From positions 1-64,000 of the forward strand of contig CAAHEC010000058.1 of the NCBI GenBank assembly GCA_900772415.1: a stretch of 64,000 nucleotides of DNA, in the 5' to 3' direction. Position numbers and translations under genes: made by a program. The notes beneath the pieces are model-generated. The model searched no databases. It was not told where the DNA came from and worked only from the letters and a program-made list of their open reading frames with translations. The DNA is from Bacilli bacterium. GTDB lineage: Bacteria > Bacillota_I > Bacilli_A > RF39 > UBA660. Shown piece by piece: positions 55,299 through 64,000 of the stretch; positions within the stretch are counted from its first letter, which is position 1, and each line of letters begins with the position of its first letter.

Positions 55299-58022
55299 AT
55301 GAGAAAATTAAATAGTAAAGAGCTTAGATCTGAATGGATAAAATTTTACGAAGAAAGAGGGCACAAAAATATAGGTGCGGTATCTCTAATTGGTGATGGA
55401 ACAACAGGGGTATTATTTAATGTTGCGGGAATGCAACCTTTAATGCCATATCTTTTAGGAGAAAAACACCCTCTTGGTAAAAGATTATGTAATGTTCAAG
55501 GATGCGTTAGAACTAATGATATAGAATCTGTAGGGGATTCATCTCATGCTACGTTTTTTGAAATGATGGGAAGTTGGAGTCTTGGTGATTATTTTAAAGA
55601 AGAAAGATGTAAATGGAGTTATGAGTTATTTACAAAGGTTCTTTTAATTCCAAGAGAAAGGCTTGCTACAACTTGTTTTTGTGGTGATGAAAATGCTCCT
55701 AGAGATACTGAGGCAGCTATCATTAAAGAAAAAGTTGGTTTTAAAAAAGAAAATATTTATTTTTTACCAAAAAGTGAAAATTGGTGGGAGATAGAATCTG
55801 GCCCTTGTGGTCCTGATAGTGAATATTTTTATATAACAGATAAACCAGCATGTGGAAAGAATTGTAACCCTTCGTGTGCCTGTGGACATTTTATTGAAAT
55901 AGGTAATGATGTATTCATGCAATATGAAAAAATAGGTAAAAATAAGTATGTTCCTTTAAAAAATAAAAACGTAGATACAGGTTGGGGACTTGAAAGAATT
56001 CTTGCATTTTTAAATACTGATGATGGAGATATTTATAAAACTGATTTATATACTGGTGCTATGAATATTATTTTAGAAAAATTAAATTATAAATATAATG
56101 ATAACGAAGAAACAGATAAATCAATTAGAATTCTTTTAGATCATACAAGAACTGCTACTATGCTTTTAGGTGATGAGAAACATTTAACACCATCTAATGT
56201 TGGTGCAGGCTATATTCTAAGAAGGCTTATTAGAAGGGGAATAAGACATATTAAAAAACTTAACTTACAACCTTCCATAATGACGGATATATCTAAATAT
56301 TTTATTGAAAACGTATATAACACAAGCTATCCTAATTTATTAGAATCCGAAGAATTTATATTAAATGAAATAACAAAAGAAACAAATAATTTTTTAAAAA
56401 CTTTATCCCATGGTTTAAAAGAATTAGAGAAGATGATTGAAAAAAATATAACTAATAACAATAGAAAATTAGATTCATCTTTATGTTTTAAATTATATGA
56501 TACATATGGTTTTCCTTTTGAACTTACAAGCGAAATTTTAAAAGAAAAAAATATATCGGCATCAAGAGAAGAGTTTGATTTATATATGAAATCCCAAAAA
56601 GAATTAGCAAGGCAAAATGTTAAAAAAATAGATGAATTAAAGATATTAGGCGATATAGTTAATTTCAAAGACAAAAGTAAGTTTGTTTATGATTCTTTAG
56701 AGACTGAATCTAAAGTGATATATGCATCGGATAATAGTGGTAATGAATCAGAAATATATACAGAAGGTATTGTTATTCTTGATGTAACTCCTTTTTATGC
56801 AACAATGGGCGGTCAAATTGGAGATATTGGATATTTAACTAATTCTAATGGTTTAAAAGCTGAAGTAATTAAAACTGAAAAAACTCCTAATAATCAAAAT
56901 GCAATGTATATAAGGATAATTGGTGGAAGTATTAAAGTTGGTGATACCGTAAAGGCTAAAGTAAACAAAGAATATAGATTTACTACGTGTCAAAATCATA
57001 CTGCAACTCATTTACTTCAAAGATCATTACAAGAGGTTTTAGGCGATGAAGTGGTTCAAGCTGGTAGTTTTGTAAATGACAAAACTTTAAGATTTGATTT
57101 TAAGTACTCAGGTAAAATAAGTGATGATAAGGTGATAGAAGTAGAAGATTTAGTTAATCAGAAAATAGCAGCATGCTATCCCGCTGAAATAAGCAAAATG
57201 AGTATTGAAGATGCTAAAAGGATGGGTGCTATGGCATTATTTGATGAAAAGTATGGAAATCAAGTAAGAGTTGTTAAATTTGGTAATTCAATTGAATTAT
57301 GTGGTGGTACTCATGTTTCTAATACTGGAGATATAAGACGTTTTGCAATTAAATCAATAGAATCTAAAGGTCTTAATATTTATAGAATAGAAGCGGTTTG
57401 TGATACTAATTTAGAAATAGAGTTATTTGATGTTATTAAACCTTATAATGATGAAATGATTTTACTTTTAAAAAAGGCAAAAAAAATAATAAGTGACGCA
57501 GAAAAAAAGAGTATTAATCTTTCATTAGATGTTAATATATCTAATGAAAGACCAAAGAGTTATAAAGATATAATAGAAAATCAAAACGAAGTTAAGGATG
57601 TAAGAAAAAAGGTGGCTATTTTAGAGAAAACTTATAATCAAGAATTAACTAATAAGTTACTTTCAAATACACATTCTTATGTTAAAGAAAAGGTATGTGG
57701 AATATACGGAGATGTATTTATTAAAACGTTTAATAATGAATCCATTGATGCTTTAAAGCAACTTTCATCGTCAATTGTTAATGAACTTGAAAATGGAATT
57801 GCATTTTTAGTGAATATAAGAGACAATTCTCTTAACTTTATTGCAAAGGAGTCTAGTTCGTTAAAAGATAAATTTAGCGTTGGAGATTTAATTAAAAATG
57901 TATCAAAAATAGCCTCGGGTTCTGGTGGAGGAAGTGCTTTGTTTGCTCAAGGTGGCGGGCCTTCAGTTGATAAATTAGATATGATATTGACTTATGTTAA
58001 ATCTTTGATTGTAAAAGAATAA
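55299..58022 (+). CDS. alaS: Alanyl-tRNA synthetase
   Basis: The 907-residue class II synthetase has the catalytic core (NVAGMQPLMPYLLGEKHP, FFEMMGSWSLGDYF), the editing domain with HTATHLLQRSL and CGGTHVSNTG, and a C-Ala domain with SGGGSALFAQGGG. The first residues (IGAVSLIGDGTTGVLFNVAG) deviate from the common bacterial form but are seen in this Firmicute subtype. Length is a little above average. It is controlled by the upstream T-box through co-transcription. Confidence 0.96.
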   Translation: MRKLNSKELRSEWIKFYEERGHKNIGAVSLIGDGTTGVLFNVAGMQPLMPYLLGEKHPLGKRLCNVQGCVRTNDIESVGDSSHATFFEMMGSWSLGDYFKEERCKWSYELFTKVLLIPRERLATTCFCGDENAPRDTEAAIIKEKVGFKKENIYFLPKSENWWEIESGPCGPDSEYFYITDKPACGKNCNPSCACGHFIEIGNDVFMQYEKIGKNKYVPLKNKNVDTGWGLERILAFLNTDDGDIYKTDLYTGAMNIILEKLNYKYNDNEETDKSIRILLDHTRTATMLLGDEKHLTPSNVGAGYILRRLIRRGIRHIKKLNLQPSIMTDISKYFIENVYNTSYPNLLESEEFILNEITKETNNFLKTLSHGLKELEKMIEKNITNNNRKLDSSLCFKLYDTYGFPFELTSEILKEKNISASREEFDLYMKSQKELARQNVKKIDELKILGDIVNFKDKSKFVYDSLETESKVIYASDNSGNESEIYTEGIVILDVTPFYATMGGQIGDIGYLTNSNGLKAEVIKTEKTPNNQNAMYIRIIGGSIKVGDTVKAKVNKEYRFTTCQNHTATHLLQRSLQEVLGDEVVQAGSFVNDKTLRFDFKYSGKISDDKVIEVEDLVNQKIAACYPAEISKMSIEDAKRMGAMALFDEKYGNQVRVVKFGNSIELCGGTHVSNTGDIRRFAIKSIESKGLNIYRIEAVCDTNLEIELFDVIKPYNDEMILLLKKAKKIISDAEKKSINLSLDVNISNERPKSYKDIIENQNEVKDVRKKVAILEKTYNQELTNKLLSNTHSYVKEKVCGIYGDVFIKTFNNESIDALKQLSSSIVNELENGIAFLVNIRDNSLNFIAKESSSLKDKFSVGDLIKNVSKIASGSGGGSALFAQGGGPSVDKLDMILTYVKSLIVKE

Positions 58023-58035
58023 TGAGGTTTTAATT

Positions 58036-59130
58036 ATGAATAATAGTAATGGTCATGTAAAAAAAAGAAAATTAAAGAAGTGGGTTAAATGTTTACTTAT
58101 TTTATTTTTAATATTTACTTTAATGTTTACAACTTATAAGTTTTTGTTTTCTAAAACTTCTTTTAAAAGACAGGAAGTATTATTTAAGGTAGAAGATGGT
58201 TCATCTGTTTATAAAGTTGGTAAAAAATTAAAGGAAAAAGGTTTAATTCATAGTTACTATGCTTATAAAATATACGTTAAATTAAATAACATTAACGCTT
58301 ATAAAGCTGGAACTTATAGGTTGGATAAAACTTATAATTTAAAGAAAATAGTAAGTATATTATTAGGAAAAACATATTTAGAAGATGGCTATAAAGTGAC
58401 TTTTAAAGAGGGAAAAAACATACGAGAAATTGCTAAAACAATTAGTAATAATACTAATTTAAAAGAAGAAGATTTTTACAATTTGTTAAACGATGAATCT
58501 TATATAGATAGTTTAATTAATAAGTATTGGTTTTTAACTAATGATATAAAAAATAAGGAAATTTACTATCCTTTAGAGGGTTATTTATACCCAGATACTT
58601 ATTATTTTAATACCAATGTAACATGTGATGTAATAATAAATACTATGTTAAGGAAAACTGATAAAGTTTTAACTAAGTATAAAAGTTCTATTTTAAATAG
58701 TGGAATGACAATTAATCAAGTAGTTACATTATCTTCTATAATAGAACAGGAAGGTTTATATAAAGATGATAGAAAAAAAATTGCAGGTGTATTCTATAAT
58801 AGATTAAAATCTAATATGTCATTAGGCAGTGATATTACAACATATTACGCATTTAAGGTTGATCTTGGAACTCGCGATTTAACAACAAAAGAAATAAATA
58901 CTTATAATCCTTATAATACTCGTGGCCCTTTAATGAATGGGAAATTACCTGTCGGTGCTGTTGGAAATTTTAGTGAGTCCTCATTAGATGCAACTTTAAA
59001 TCCAGATGTTAGTGATTATTATTATTTTGTTGCAGATAAAAATGGAAAAACACATTTTACTAGAACTTATAGTGAACATCAAAAAGTAATAAAAGAATTA
59101 AAAGAAAGCAATAATTGGATTTCATTTTAA
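58036..59130 (+). CDS. mltG: Endolytic transglycosylase MltG
   Basis: The 364-residue protein has an N-terminal membrane helix (about 18-38), a LysM-like region and the YceG/MltG domain with SSIIEQEGLYKDDRKKIAGV (active Glu) and YNPYNTRGPLMNGKLPVGAV. It cuts nascent peptidoglycan glycan strands and sets their length. The alaS-mltG order is common in Firmicutes. Confidence 0.93.
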   Translation: MNNSNGHVKKRKLKKWVKCLLILFLIFTLMFTTYKFLFSKTSFKRQEVLFKVEDGSSVYKVGKKLKEKGLIHSYYAYKIYVKLNNINAYKAGTYRLDKTYNLKKIVSILLGKTYLEDGYKVTFKEGKNIREIAKTISNNTNLKEEDFYNLLNDESYIDSLINKYWFLTNDIKNKEIYYPLEGYLYPDTYYFNTNVTCDVIINTMLRKTDKVLTKYKSSILNSGMTINQVVTLSSIIEQEGLYKDDRKKIAGVFYNRLKSNMSLGSDITTYYAFKVDLGTRDLTTKEINTYNPYNTRGPLMNGKLPVGAVGNFSESSLDATLNPDVSDYYYFVADKNGKTHFTRTYSEHQKVIKELKESNNWISF

Positions 59131-59159
59131 GGAATATTGATTCAAAATATTCTTTTTTT
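59131..59159 (+). terminator. Rho-independent terminator after mltG
   Basis: GAATATT (59132-59138) pairs with AATATTC (59146-59152), followed by T. Confidence 0.8.
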
Positions 59160-59198
59160 ATTAATTATGTTATAATTGTTAATGTTAAGGAGAAAAAA

Positions 59199-60086
59199 AT
59201 GAGATCAGGATTTGTAAGTTTAACAGGAAGACCAAACGTAGGTAAATCAACATTAATTAATGCTATTGTAGGATATAAAGTTGCAATTACATCTGATAAA
59301 TCAGGAACAACAAGAAATGTACTACAAGGTATATATAATGATAGTGATAGTCAAATAGTATTTGTCGATACTCCAGGTATTCATAAACCTATTAATAAGT
59401 TGGGACAAAGGCTTAATTCTGAAGCATATTATTCTATTGATGATGTTGATGTTATTTTATTTTTAGTTGATGCAACTAAAGAATTAGGTAATGGTGATAA
59501 ATTTGTTATTAATAAATTAAAAGAGGTTAATAAACCAGTATTTTTAATATTGAATAAGATAGATAAAATAAAAAAGGAAAAACTTTTTGAGATAATACTT
59601 AAATATAAAAAATTGTATGACTTTAAGGAAATAATACCATTATCGGCATTAAAAAAAGATGGTATTAATGAACTTATTAAAACCTTAAAAAACTATTTAC
59701 CTGATAATGTTATGTATTTCCCTTTAGATAGTTTAACTAATACAACATTAGATTTTAGAATATCTGAATTAATAAGAGAAAAGATACTTAGATTAACTAA
59801 TGATGAAGTTCCTCACGCTATTACTTGTGTTACATCTAATTTGGTTGTAAAAAAAGATAAAATTATAGTGGATGCGGTAATTATTGTGGAACGAGACTCA
59901 CTAAAAAGTATAATAATTGGAAAAAAAGGAGCAATGATTAAAGAAATTGGTTCTAAAGCTAGATTAGATATTGAAAAAATGACTAATAAGAAAGTATATT
60001 TAAATTTACTTGTTAAAACAATTAAAAACTGGAGAGATAAAGAAAAATATCTAAAAGAATTAGGTTTTTATGATACCGATGAATAA
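59199..60086 (+). CDS. era: GTPase Era
   Basis: The 295-residue GTPase has GRPNVGKST (10-18), DTPGIHKP, NKIDKI and the C-terminal KH domain with IIGKKGAMIKEIGSKAR. It binds 16S rRNA in 30S assembly. Start ATG 59199 follows AAGGAGAAAAAA; the longer frame from 59115 spans the mltG terminator and the -10 TATAAT at 59170 and is rejected. Confidence 0.97.
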   Translation: MRSGFVSLTGRPNVGKSTLINAIVGYKVAITSDKSGTTRNVLQGIYNDSDSQIVFVDTPGIHKPINKLGQRLNSEAYYSIDDVDVILFLVDATKELGNGDKFVINKLKEVNKPVFLILNKIDKIKKEKLFEIILKYKKLYDFKEIIPLSALKKDGINELIKTLKNYLPDNVMYFPLDSLTNTTLDFRISELIREKILRLTNDEVPHAITCVTSNLVVKKDKIIVDAVIIVERDSLKSIIIGKKGAMIKEIGSKARLDIEKMTNKKVYLNLLVKTIKNWRDKEKYLKELGFYDTDE

Positions 60087-60131
60087 CTTTTAAATTAAAT
60101 TACCACTATATAAATAGAAAGGTGTGGTAAT

Positions 60132-60224
60132 ATGTCTAGTAATGATGCTTGGGAGTTGTTTAAAAAAACTGGAGAGATAAAATATTTTTTAAAATATAAA
60201 AAAGCTTTAAAGAAAGAAGAATAA
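60132..60224 (+). CDS. yqzL: YqzL-like small protein (30 residues)
   Basis: MSSNDAWELFKKTGEIKYFL and ten further residues resemble B. subtilis YqzL (pattern W...F..TG.I..YL..K). AGGTGTGGTAAT precedes ATG. YqzL is known upstream of recO in Bacillus, and the position here (5 bases before recO, after era) agrees. Its function is unknown. It is shorter than the usual 40-47 residues and missed by most ORF filters. Confidence 0.75.
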   Translation: MSSNDAWELFKKTGEIKYFLKYKKALKKEE

Positions 60225-60229
60225 AACTT

Positions 60230-60964
60230 ATGCAGTTAAAGAAGTTTGAAGGTTTTATAGTTGATGAGAAATCTTATAAAGAAACAAGTAAGATATTAAA
60301 TATAATTACAAAAGATGGCTTAAAAATAGGAGTAGTGTCAAAAGGCTGTAAAAAAATGAAAAGTAATTTAAGAAGTGTAAGTCAAAAATTTACCTATGCA
60401 AATTTTATAATAAGTTATAAGGAAGATGGACTATCAACACTCATATCAGCAGATATTATTAATCCGTTTTTAAATATAAAAAAAGATATTGAAAAAATAT
60501 CATATGTTAATTTTATAACAGACCTAACTAATCAAGTAATAAAGCAGTCTAAAAATAAGAATATATATGATATATTGATATCTTCCATTTTAAAGATAGA
60601 TGAGGGATATGATCCCCTTATTATATGTGACATTTTAGAAATAAAATATTTGGACTTTTTAGGTATCTCGCCTTACTTTGATGGTTGTGTTGTTTGCAAT
60701 AATAAAAATATAGTTACTTTAAGTTTGGAAAAAGGTGGTTTTGTATGTCTTAAAGATTATGATAATGAATATATTGTAAGTGATAAAACAATAAAAGTAA
60801 TAAGAATGCTAAAGTATGTTGATATAAAAAAGATAAAAAGGGTAAGTTTAACTTCTAAAGTAAAAGAGGAAATAAATAATTTTATAGATGAGTATTATGA
60901 TAAATATACTGGACTTTATTTAAAAAGCAAGGATTTTTTAAAAAACGTTGTTAATTTAAAATGA
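60230..60964 (+). CDS. recO: DNA repair protein RecO
   Basis: The 244-residue protein has an N-terminal OB fold (EGFIVDEKSYKETSKIL, GVVSKGCKKMKSNLRSVSQ) and a zinc region with CVVCNNK and a later Cys in GGFVCLKDY. It loads RecA with RecF and RecR. The era-yqzL-recO order agrees with Firmicute synteny. Its stop lies over the promoter for the next transcript. Confidence 0.92.
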   Translation: MQLKKFEGFIVDEKSYKETSKILNIITKDGLKIGVVSKGCKKMKSNLRSVSQKFTYANFIISYKEDGLSTLISADIINPFLNIKKDIEKISYVNFITDLTNQVIKQSKNKNIYDILISSILKIDEGYDPLIICDILEIKYLDFLGISPYFDGCVVCNNKNIVTLSLEKGGFVCLKDYDNEYIVSDKTIKVIRMLKYVDIKKIKRVSLTSKVKEEINNFIDEYYDKYTGLYLKSKDFLKNVVNLK

Positions 60965-60977
60965 TATGTGATATAAT
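60948..60977 (+). promoter_or_regulatory. Promoter of the glyS leader
   Basis: TTGTTA (60948-60953), 18 bases, TATAAT (60972-60977) with TGA before it. It overlaps the recO stop codon. Predicted start near 60984. Confidence 0.75.
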
Positions 60978-60983
60978 ATCATT

Positions 60984-61112
60984 GTATAAATGTGTGATGA
61001 CAAAGCTTGGAAACTTTATCAGCAGTATAAAAAAAGATGATTCTTCTAGAATAAAAAGGGTGGAACCGCGGATTTTAAATTCGTCCCTTATGTGCTAGAA
61101 GATTTTTATATT
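60984..61112 (+). promoter_or_regulatory. Short T-box-type leader (tRNA-Gly) before the glyS operon
   Basis: The T-box AAGGGTGGAACCGCGG (61056-61071) has TGGA, which pairs with UCCA of tRNA-Gly (discriminator U). Only about 75 bases precede it. They hold a small hairpin (AAAG 61002-61005 with CTTT 61014-61017, extended by GAT/ATC) whose loop contains GGA (61009-61011), a possible Gly specifier. No AGUA or GNUG Stem I motifs are seen. AAGGG pairs with CCCTT (61085-61089). A stem TCTTCTAG with CTAGAAGA encloses it and precedes TTTTT. Confidence 0.75.
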
Positions 61113-61131
61113 TAGAAAGGATTAAATTAAT

Positions 61132-61788
61132 ATGGAAGATAAGTTAATGTATAGAATTAGAAGTAATAATTCTAGTAGTTATAATGATGAATATAAAAGT
61201 ACAACTAGTGCTAAAGATATAGAAGATGTTATATATAATTTTTTAGATAGTAATTATATATACTATGTATCAAAGAAAATAGGATTTAAAAAAGATGTAC
61301 TAAATAAGAATATGGTAACACTAAAATCTTTTAATAGTGTCCTTGAAACAGAAAGAGAAATATATGATTTTTATAAAAAAGAAATAGATAATGCTATCTT
61401 TAAAAACATTATTAGTTTAATAAATCAATACCATGATGATATTTATTCTGGTTTAGTAAAAATAAAATTAAGTCCTACAACAAAGGCAATAAAACCTGTT
61501 TTAAAGACGAATGATGGACTTTATAAGACAAAGAAAATAATTTGGATTGATACAATATATTTAAATTATACTGATATAAATGACATAAAACTACTTAAGG
61601 AAATGATTTTAGAGGTAATTGATGATAATTTTTATAGTTCGTACTTTGATGGGGATGATCTGATTTTATCTAATAATAATAAAAAGCTAAGATTAGATAA
61701 AAATGTATATTATTTATTTGAGAGAATAAAATTGAATAAAAAACGAGAAAACAAAAATAAGTCAAAACAGTTAAGGATGGTAATATAA
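61132..61788 (+). CDS. Unknown protein between T-box and glyS
   Basis: The 218-residue soluble protein is rich in Lys, Asn, Asp, Ile and Tyr. It has an alpha-beta core with [16 protein letters not shown] and a basic C-terminal tail ([16 protein letters not shown]). No motif of a known family is apparent. It starts at ATG 61132 with AGAAAGGATTAAATT upstream, is followed by glyS after 1 base, and should share the tRNA-Gly response. Confidence 0.6.
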   Translation: MEDKLMYRIRSNNSSSYNDEYKSTTSAKDIEDVIYNFLDSNYIYYVSKKIGFKKDVLNKNMVTLKSFNSVLETEREIYDFYKKEIDNAIFKNIISLINQYHDDIYSGLVKIKLSPTTKAIKPVLKTNDGLYKTKKIIWIDTIYLNYTDINDIKLLKEMILEVIDDNFYSSYFDGDDLILSNNNKKLRLDKNVYYLFERIKLNKKRENKNKSKQLRMVI

Positions 61789-61789
61789 T

Positions 61790-63166
61790 ATGAAAGAGAA
61801 TATAACTATGGAAGAATTAGTTAATTTATGTAAACAGTACGGAATTATATATCAAGGAAGTGAAATATATGGAGGGCTTGCAAACACTTGGGATTTTGGA
61901 CCAATAGGTGTAGAATTAAAGAATAATATTAAAAAAGCGTGGAAAAAAAAGTTTATACAAGAGGATTTAAATAATGTTGGACTAGATAGTGCTATTTTAA
62001 TGAATCCTAAAGTGTGGGAAGCTTCAGGACATATTTCTACGTTTTCAGATCCATTAATTGATTGTAAAAATTGTAAAACAAGATATAGAGCGGATAAATT
62101 AGTAGAAGAAACCGGTATAGAAGATGCTGGTGGAATGTCTAATAAAGATTTAATGAATTACATTAATGATCATAAAATAGTTTGTCCTAAATGCGGTAAG
62201 TTAGATTATACTGACATAAGACAATTTAACTTAATGTTTAAGACTTTTCAAGGAGTAACAGAAGATAGTAAAAACACTATTTATCTAAGACCAGAAACAG
62301 CTCAAGGAATTTTTGCAGATTATCAAAACATACAAAGGTCAATGCGTTTAAAACTTCCTTTTGGAGTAGGACAAGTTGGTAAAAGTTTTAGAAATGAAAT
62401 AACTCCTGGTAATTTTATTTTTAGAGTAAGAGAATTCGAACAAATGGAATTGGAATTCTTTTGTAAACCGGGTACTGAACTTGATTGGTTTAAATACTAT
62501 AAAGAATATTGCAAAAACTTTCTACTTTCTCTTGGCGTTAAAGAAGAAAACTTAAGACTAAGAGATCATTCTAAAGAAGAGTTAAGCTTTTACAGTAATG
62601 CAACAACGGATATAGAATACAAGTTCCCATTTGGTTGGGGTGAGTTATGGGGAATAGCAAGCCGTACCAACTATGATTTATCTCAGCACCAAAAAACATC
62701 TGGAGTTTCTATGGAGTATTTAGATCCTTTAACAAACGAAAAATATATTCCATATGTTATTGAACCTAGTGTTGGTGTTGAAAGATTGGTTCTAATGATT
62801 CTATGTAATTCATATCATAAAGAAACATTAGATAATGGCGAAGAAAGAGAAGTTATGAAATTTCATCCTTTCTTAGCTCCTTATAAGGCCGCAATACTTC
62901 CTTTGGCTAAAAAATATCATAGTGAAAAAGCTTTGGAAGTATATAAAATGCTTTCTAAAAGTTTTATGACAACTTATGATGAAACAGGATCTATTGGTAA
63001 AAGATACAGGAGACAAGATGTTATTGGAACTCCATTTTGTATAACAGTTGATGATGAGACAATAAATAATAATACCGTAACCATAAGGGATAGAGATTCT
63101 ATGAAACAAGTTACTGTGCCAGTTTCAGAAGTTAGTAATTACATAAATTCTAAAATTACTTTTTAA
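61790..63166 (+). CDS. glyS: Glycyl-tRNA synthetase, single-chain (alpha2) type
   Basis: The 458-residue class II synthetase has [20 protein letters not shown], a four-Cys zinc insertion (CKNC...CPKC, about 85-128), [14 protein letters not shown] (motif 2 region), [19 protein letters not shown] and GVERLVL (motif 3 region). The single-chain type is found in Mollicutes, some Firmicutes and archaea rather than the alpha2beta2 GlyQS. It is preceded by the unknown gene and ultimately by the T-box. Confidence 0.96.
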   Translation: MKENITMEELVNLCKQYGIIYQGSEIYGGLANTWDFGPIGVELKNNIKKAWKKKFIQEDLNNVGLDSAILMNPKVWEASGHISTFSDPLIDCKNCKTRYRADKLVEETGIEDAGGMSNKDLMNYINDHKIVCPKCGKLDYTDIRQFNLMFKTFQGVTEDSKNTIYLRPETAQGIFADYQNIQRSMRLKLPFGVGQVGKSFRNEITPGNFIFRVREFEQMELEFFCKPGTELDWFKYYKEYCKNFLLSLGVKEENLRLRDHSKEELSFYSNATTDIEYKFPFGWGELWGIASRTNYDLSQHQKTSGVSMEYLDPLTNEKYIPYVIEPSVGVERLVLMILCNSYHKETLDNGEEREVMKFHPFLAPYKAAILPLAKKYHSEKALEVYKMLSKSFMTTYDETGSIGKRYRRQDVIGTPFCITVDDETINNNTVTIRDRDSMKQVTVPVSEVSNYINSKITF

Positions 63167-63177
63167 AGGTGATAAAG

Positions 63178-64000
63178 ATGAAAGACAGTAGTAAAAGAAT
63201 AACCTTAAAATCTTTAATAGAAAAAGAAGAAGAATTAATTAACTCAAAAGACTACAAAAGTGCTTTATCCACTGCAAATTTAATAGTAAGTAAATTTCCT
63301 AAAAATGCTTATGGATATAAATCATTATTAAAAATAAAAACTAATAACTTTGAAAAGTACGTAAATCAAGTGGAATTAAAAGAAATAAAAAAATATTATG
63401 AAATGGCATTTGATTTATCTAAAAAGAATGATAAAGTACATCTAAAAGAATCATTTGATAGCTATTTATATGATTTAAAAGAAGTGGATAATTTAAGTAA
63501 AATAAAAAAAGAAATAATATCTAAAGAAATTTTGAAAAAAATCGACAATGATTCTTTAACCCTTATAAATCAAGATCTAAATACAATATCAAGTTATGAT
63601 TTAAGTGGTAAAAAAATAAAGAATATATATGATTTTATAAATGGTATAATTTTAATTTCTTTTCTAATATATAATATTTTTAATCCTAATTTTCTTCTTA
63701 TTATAACTATTTCATTTGGTATATTTGGACTTATTACTATATATAGTTTTATAGATTCAAATTTAATTTCTAATAGAAAAAATAATAAAAGTAGTACATT
63801 TAATGATATGGTTAACATATCTAAGCAAAATTTAGATATGTTAAAAGAAGATATTAAAAAAAACGAAGATATGATTTTATTTTATAAAAATCAGAAGTTA
63901 AACTCAATTAGTAAAATTCCGGAATCATTTAAAAGTGATATATCTTATTTAACCCTTGATAATGAGCAGATGGAAGCAAATTTAATTATTGATTCATTAA
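63178..64000 (+). CDS. Partial membrane protein with TPR-like start
   Basis: ATG 63178 follows AAAGGTGATAAAG and the frame stays open to the window edge (274 codons). The first part has a TPR-like helix pair (DYKSALSTANLIVSKFPKNA). Two adjacent membrane helices (about 153-195) follow, then a coiled-coil region. No family is recognised. It lies 11 bases after glyS and may share its operon. Confidence 0.7.
   Translation, partial: MKDSSKRITLKSLIEKEEELINSKDYKSALSTANLIVSKFPKNAYGYKSLLKIKTNNFEKYVNQVELKEIKKYYEMAFDLSKKNDKVHLKESFDSYLYDLKEVDNLSKIKKEIISKEILKKIDNDSLTLINQDLNTISSYDLSGKKIKNIYDFINGIILISFLIYNIFNPNFLLIITISFGIFGLITIYSFIDSNLISNRKNNKSSTFNDMVNISKQNLDMLKEDIKKNEDMILFYKNQKLNSISKIPESFKSDISYLTLDNEQMEANLIIDSL

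Noticed and set aside
59115..59198. Longer N-terminus for Era
   Set aside because: It would read through the mltG terminator and era promoter; the RBS and Era start pattern fit 59199.

Overview
The window is a very AT-rich, gene-dense bacterial segment, mostly co-directional on the + strand. Rho-independent terminators, strong AGGAGG/AAGGTGA ribosome binding sites, sigma-A type promoters, T-box leaders and endospore genes (gpr, spoIIP) place it in the low-GC Firmicutes/Bacillota. The gene set (DAP-type murein ligase, single-chain GlyS, era-yqzL-recO, sortase and dockerin-like remnants, many short hypotheticals) fits an uncultured host-associated spore-former of the RF39, Erysipelotrichia-like or low-GC Clostridia type. 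I cannot name the species. UGA is a normal stop codon (for example at the end of the 9582 and rsmE genes) and Trp is UGG, so the code is standard.

Layout. 0-2.4 kb: end of a dockerin-like protein, lspA, and an NPKTG-anchored surface protein. 2.4-8.1 kb: rluD, rhomboid protease, glycosyltransferase, rnhC (reverse), thioredoxin, a pseudopilin, YigZ (reverse). 8.1-19.2 kb: first murE, a MazF-like hypothetical, a sigma-like protein, uvrC, a GH25 lipoprotein, mutL, a kinase-like protein, miaA, a transglutaminase-like protein and rpsT (reverse). 19.2-22 kb: gpr, spoIIP and two small membrane proteins. 22-27 kb: T-box/trpS, lepA, a tandem SpoIIID-like regulator, hemW. 27.4-34 kb: heat-shock cluster hrcA-grpE-dnaK-pepF-dnaJ behind a CIRCE-like operator. 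34-40 kb: a sigma-70 factor with a long C-terminal extension, a P-type ATPase, T-box/metG. 40-43 kb: an accessory patch with a retron (msr-msd plus reverse transcriptase), a second murE and a broken thyA. 43-50 kb: a ClpA-like AAA+ protein (reverse), ndk-like, rsmE, mtaB, a DUF1016 nuclease remnant, recD2. 50-54.5 kb: small membrane proteins and two large pseudopilin-like proteins. 54.5-64 kb: T-box/dNMP kinase/alaS, mltG, era, yqzL, recO, an unusually short T-box, an unknown gene, glyS, and a truncated membrane protein.

The most notable element is the compact retron at 40.08-41.21 kb. Its promoter places the start of the RNA next to the a1 repeat. The a1/a2 inverted repeat, a G in the AGC context of known branch points, two msr hairpins and a long msd hairpin are all visible. 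The reverse transcriptase carries the retron hallmarks NAxxH, YxDD and VTG. No recognisable effector gene accompanies it. Other points of interest are the tiny glyS T-box with an unknown gene between it and glyS, a 24-codon Trp-containing ORF overlapping trpS, two MurE paralogues with different substrate motifs, the sigma factor extension, and a duplicated SpoIIID-like domain protein.
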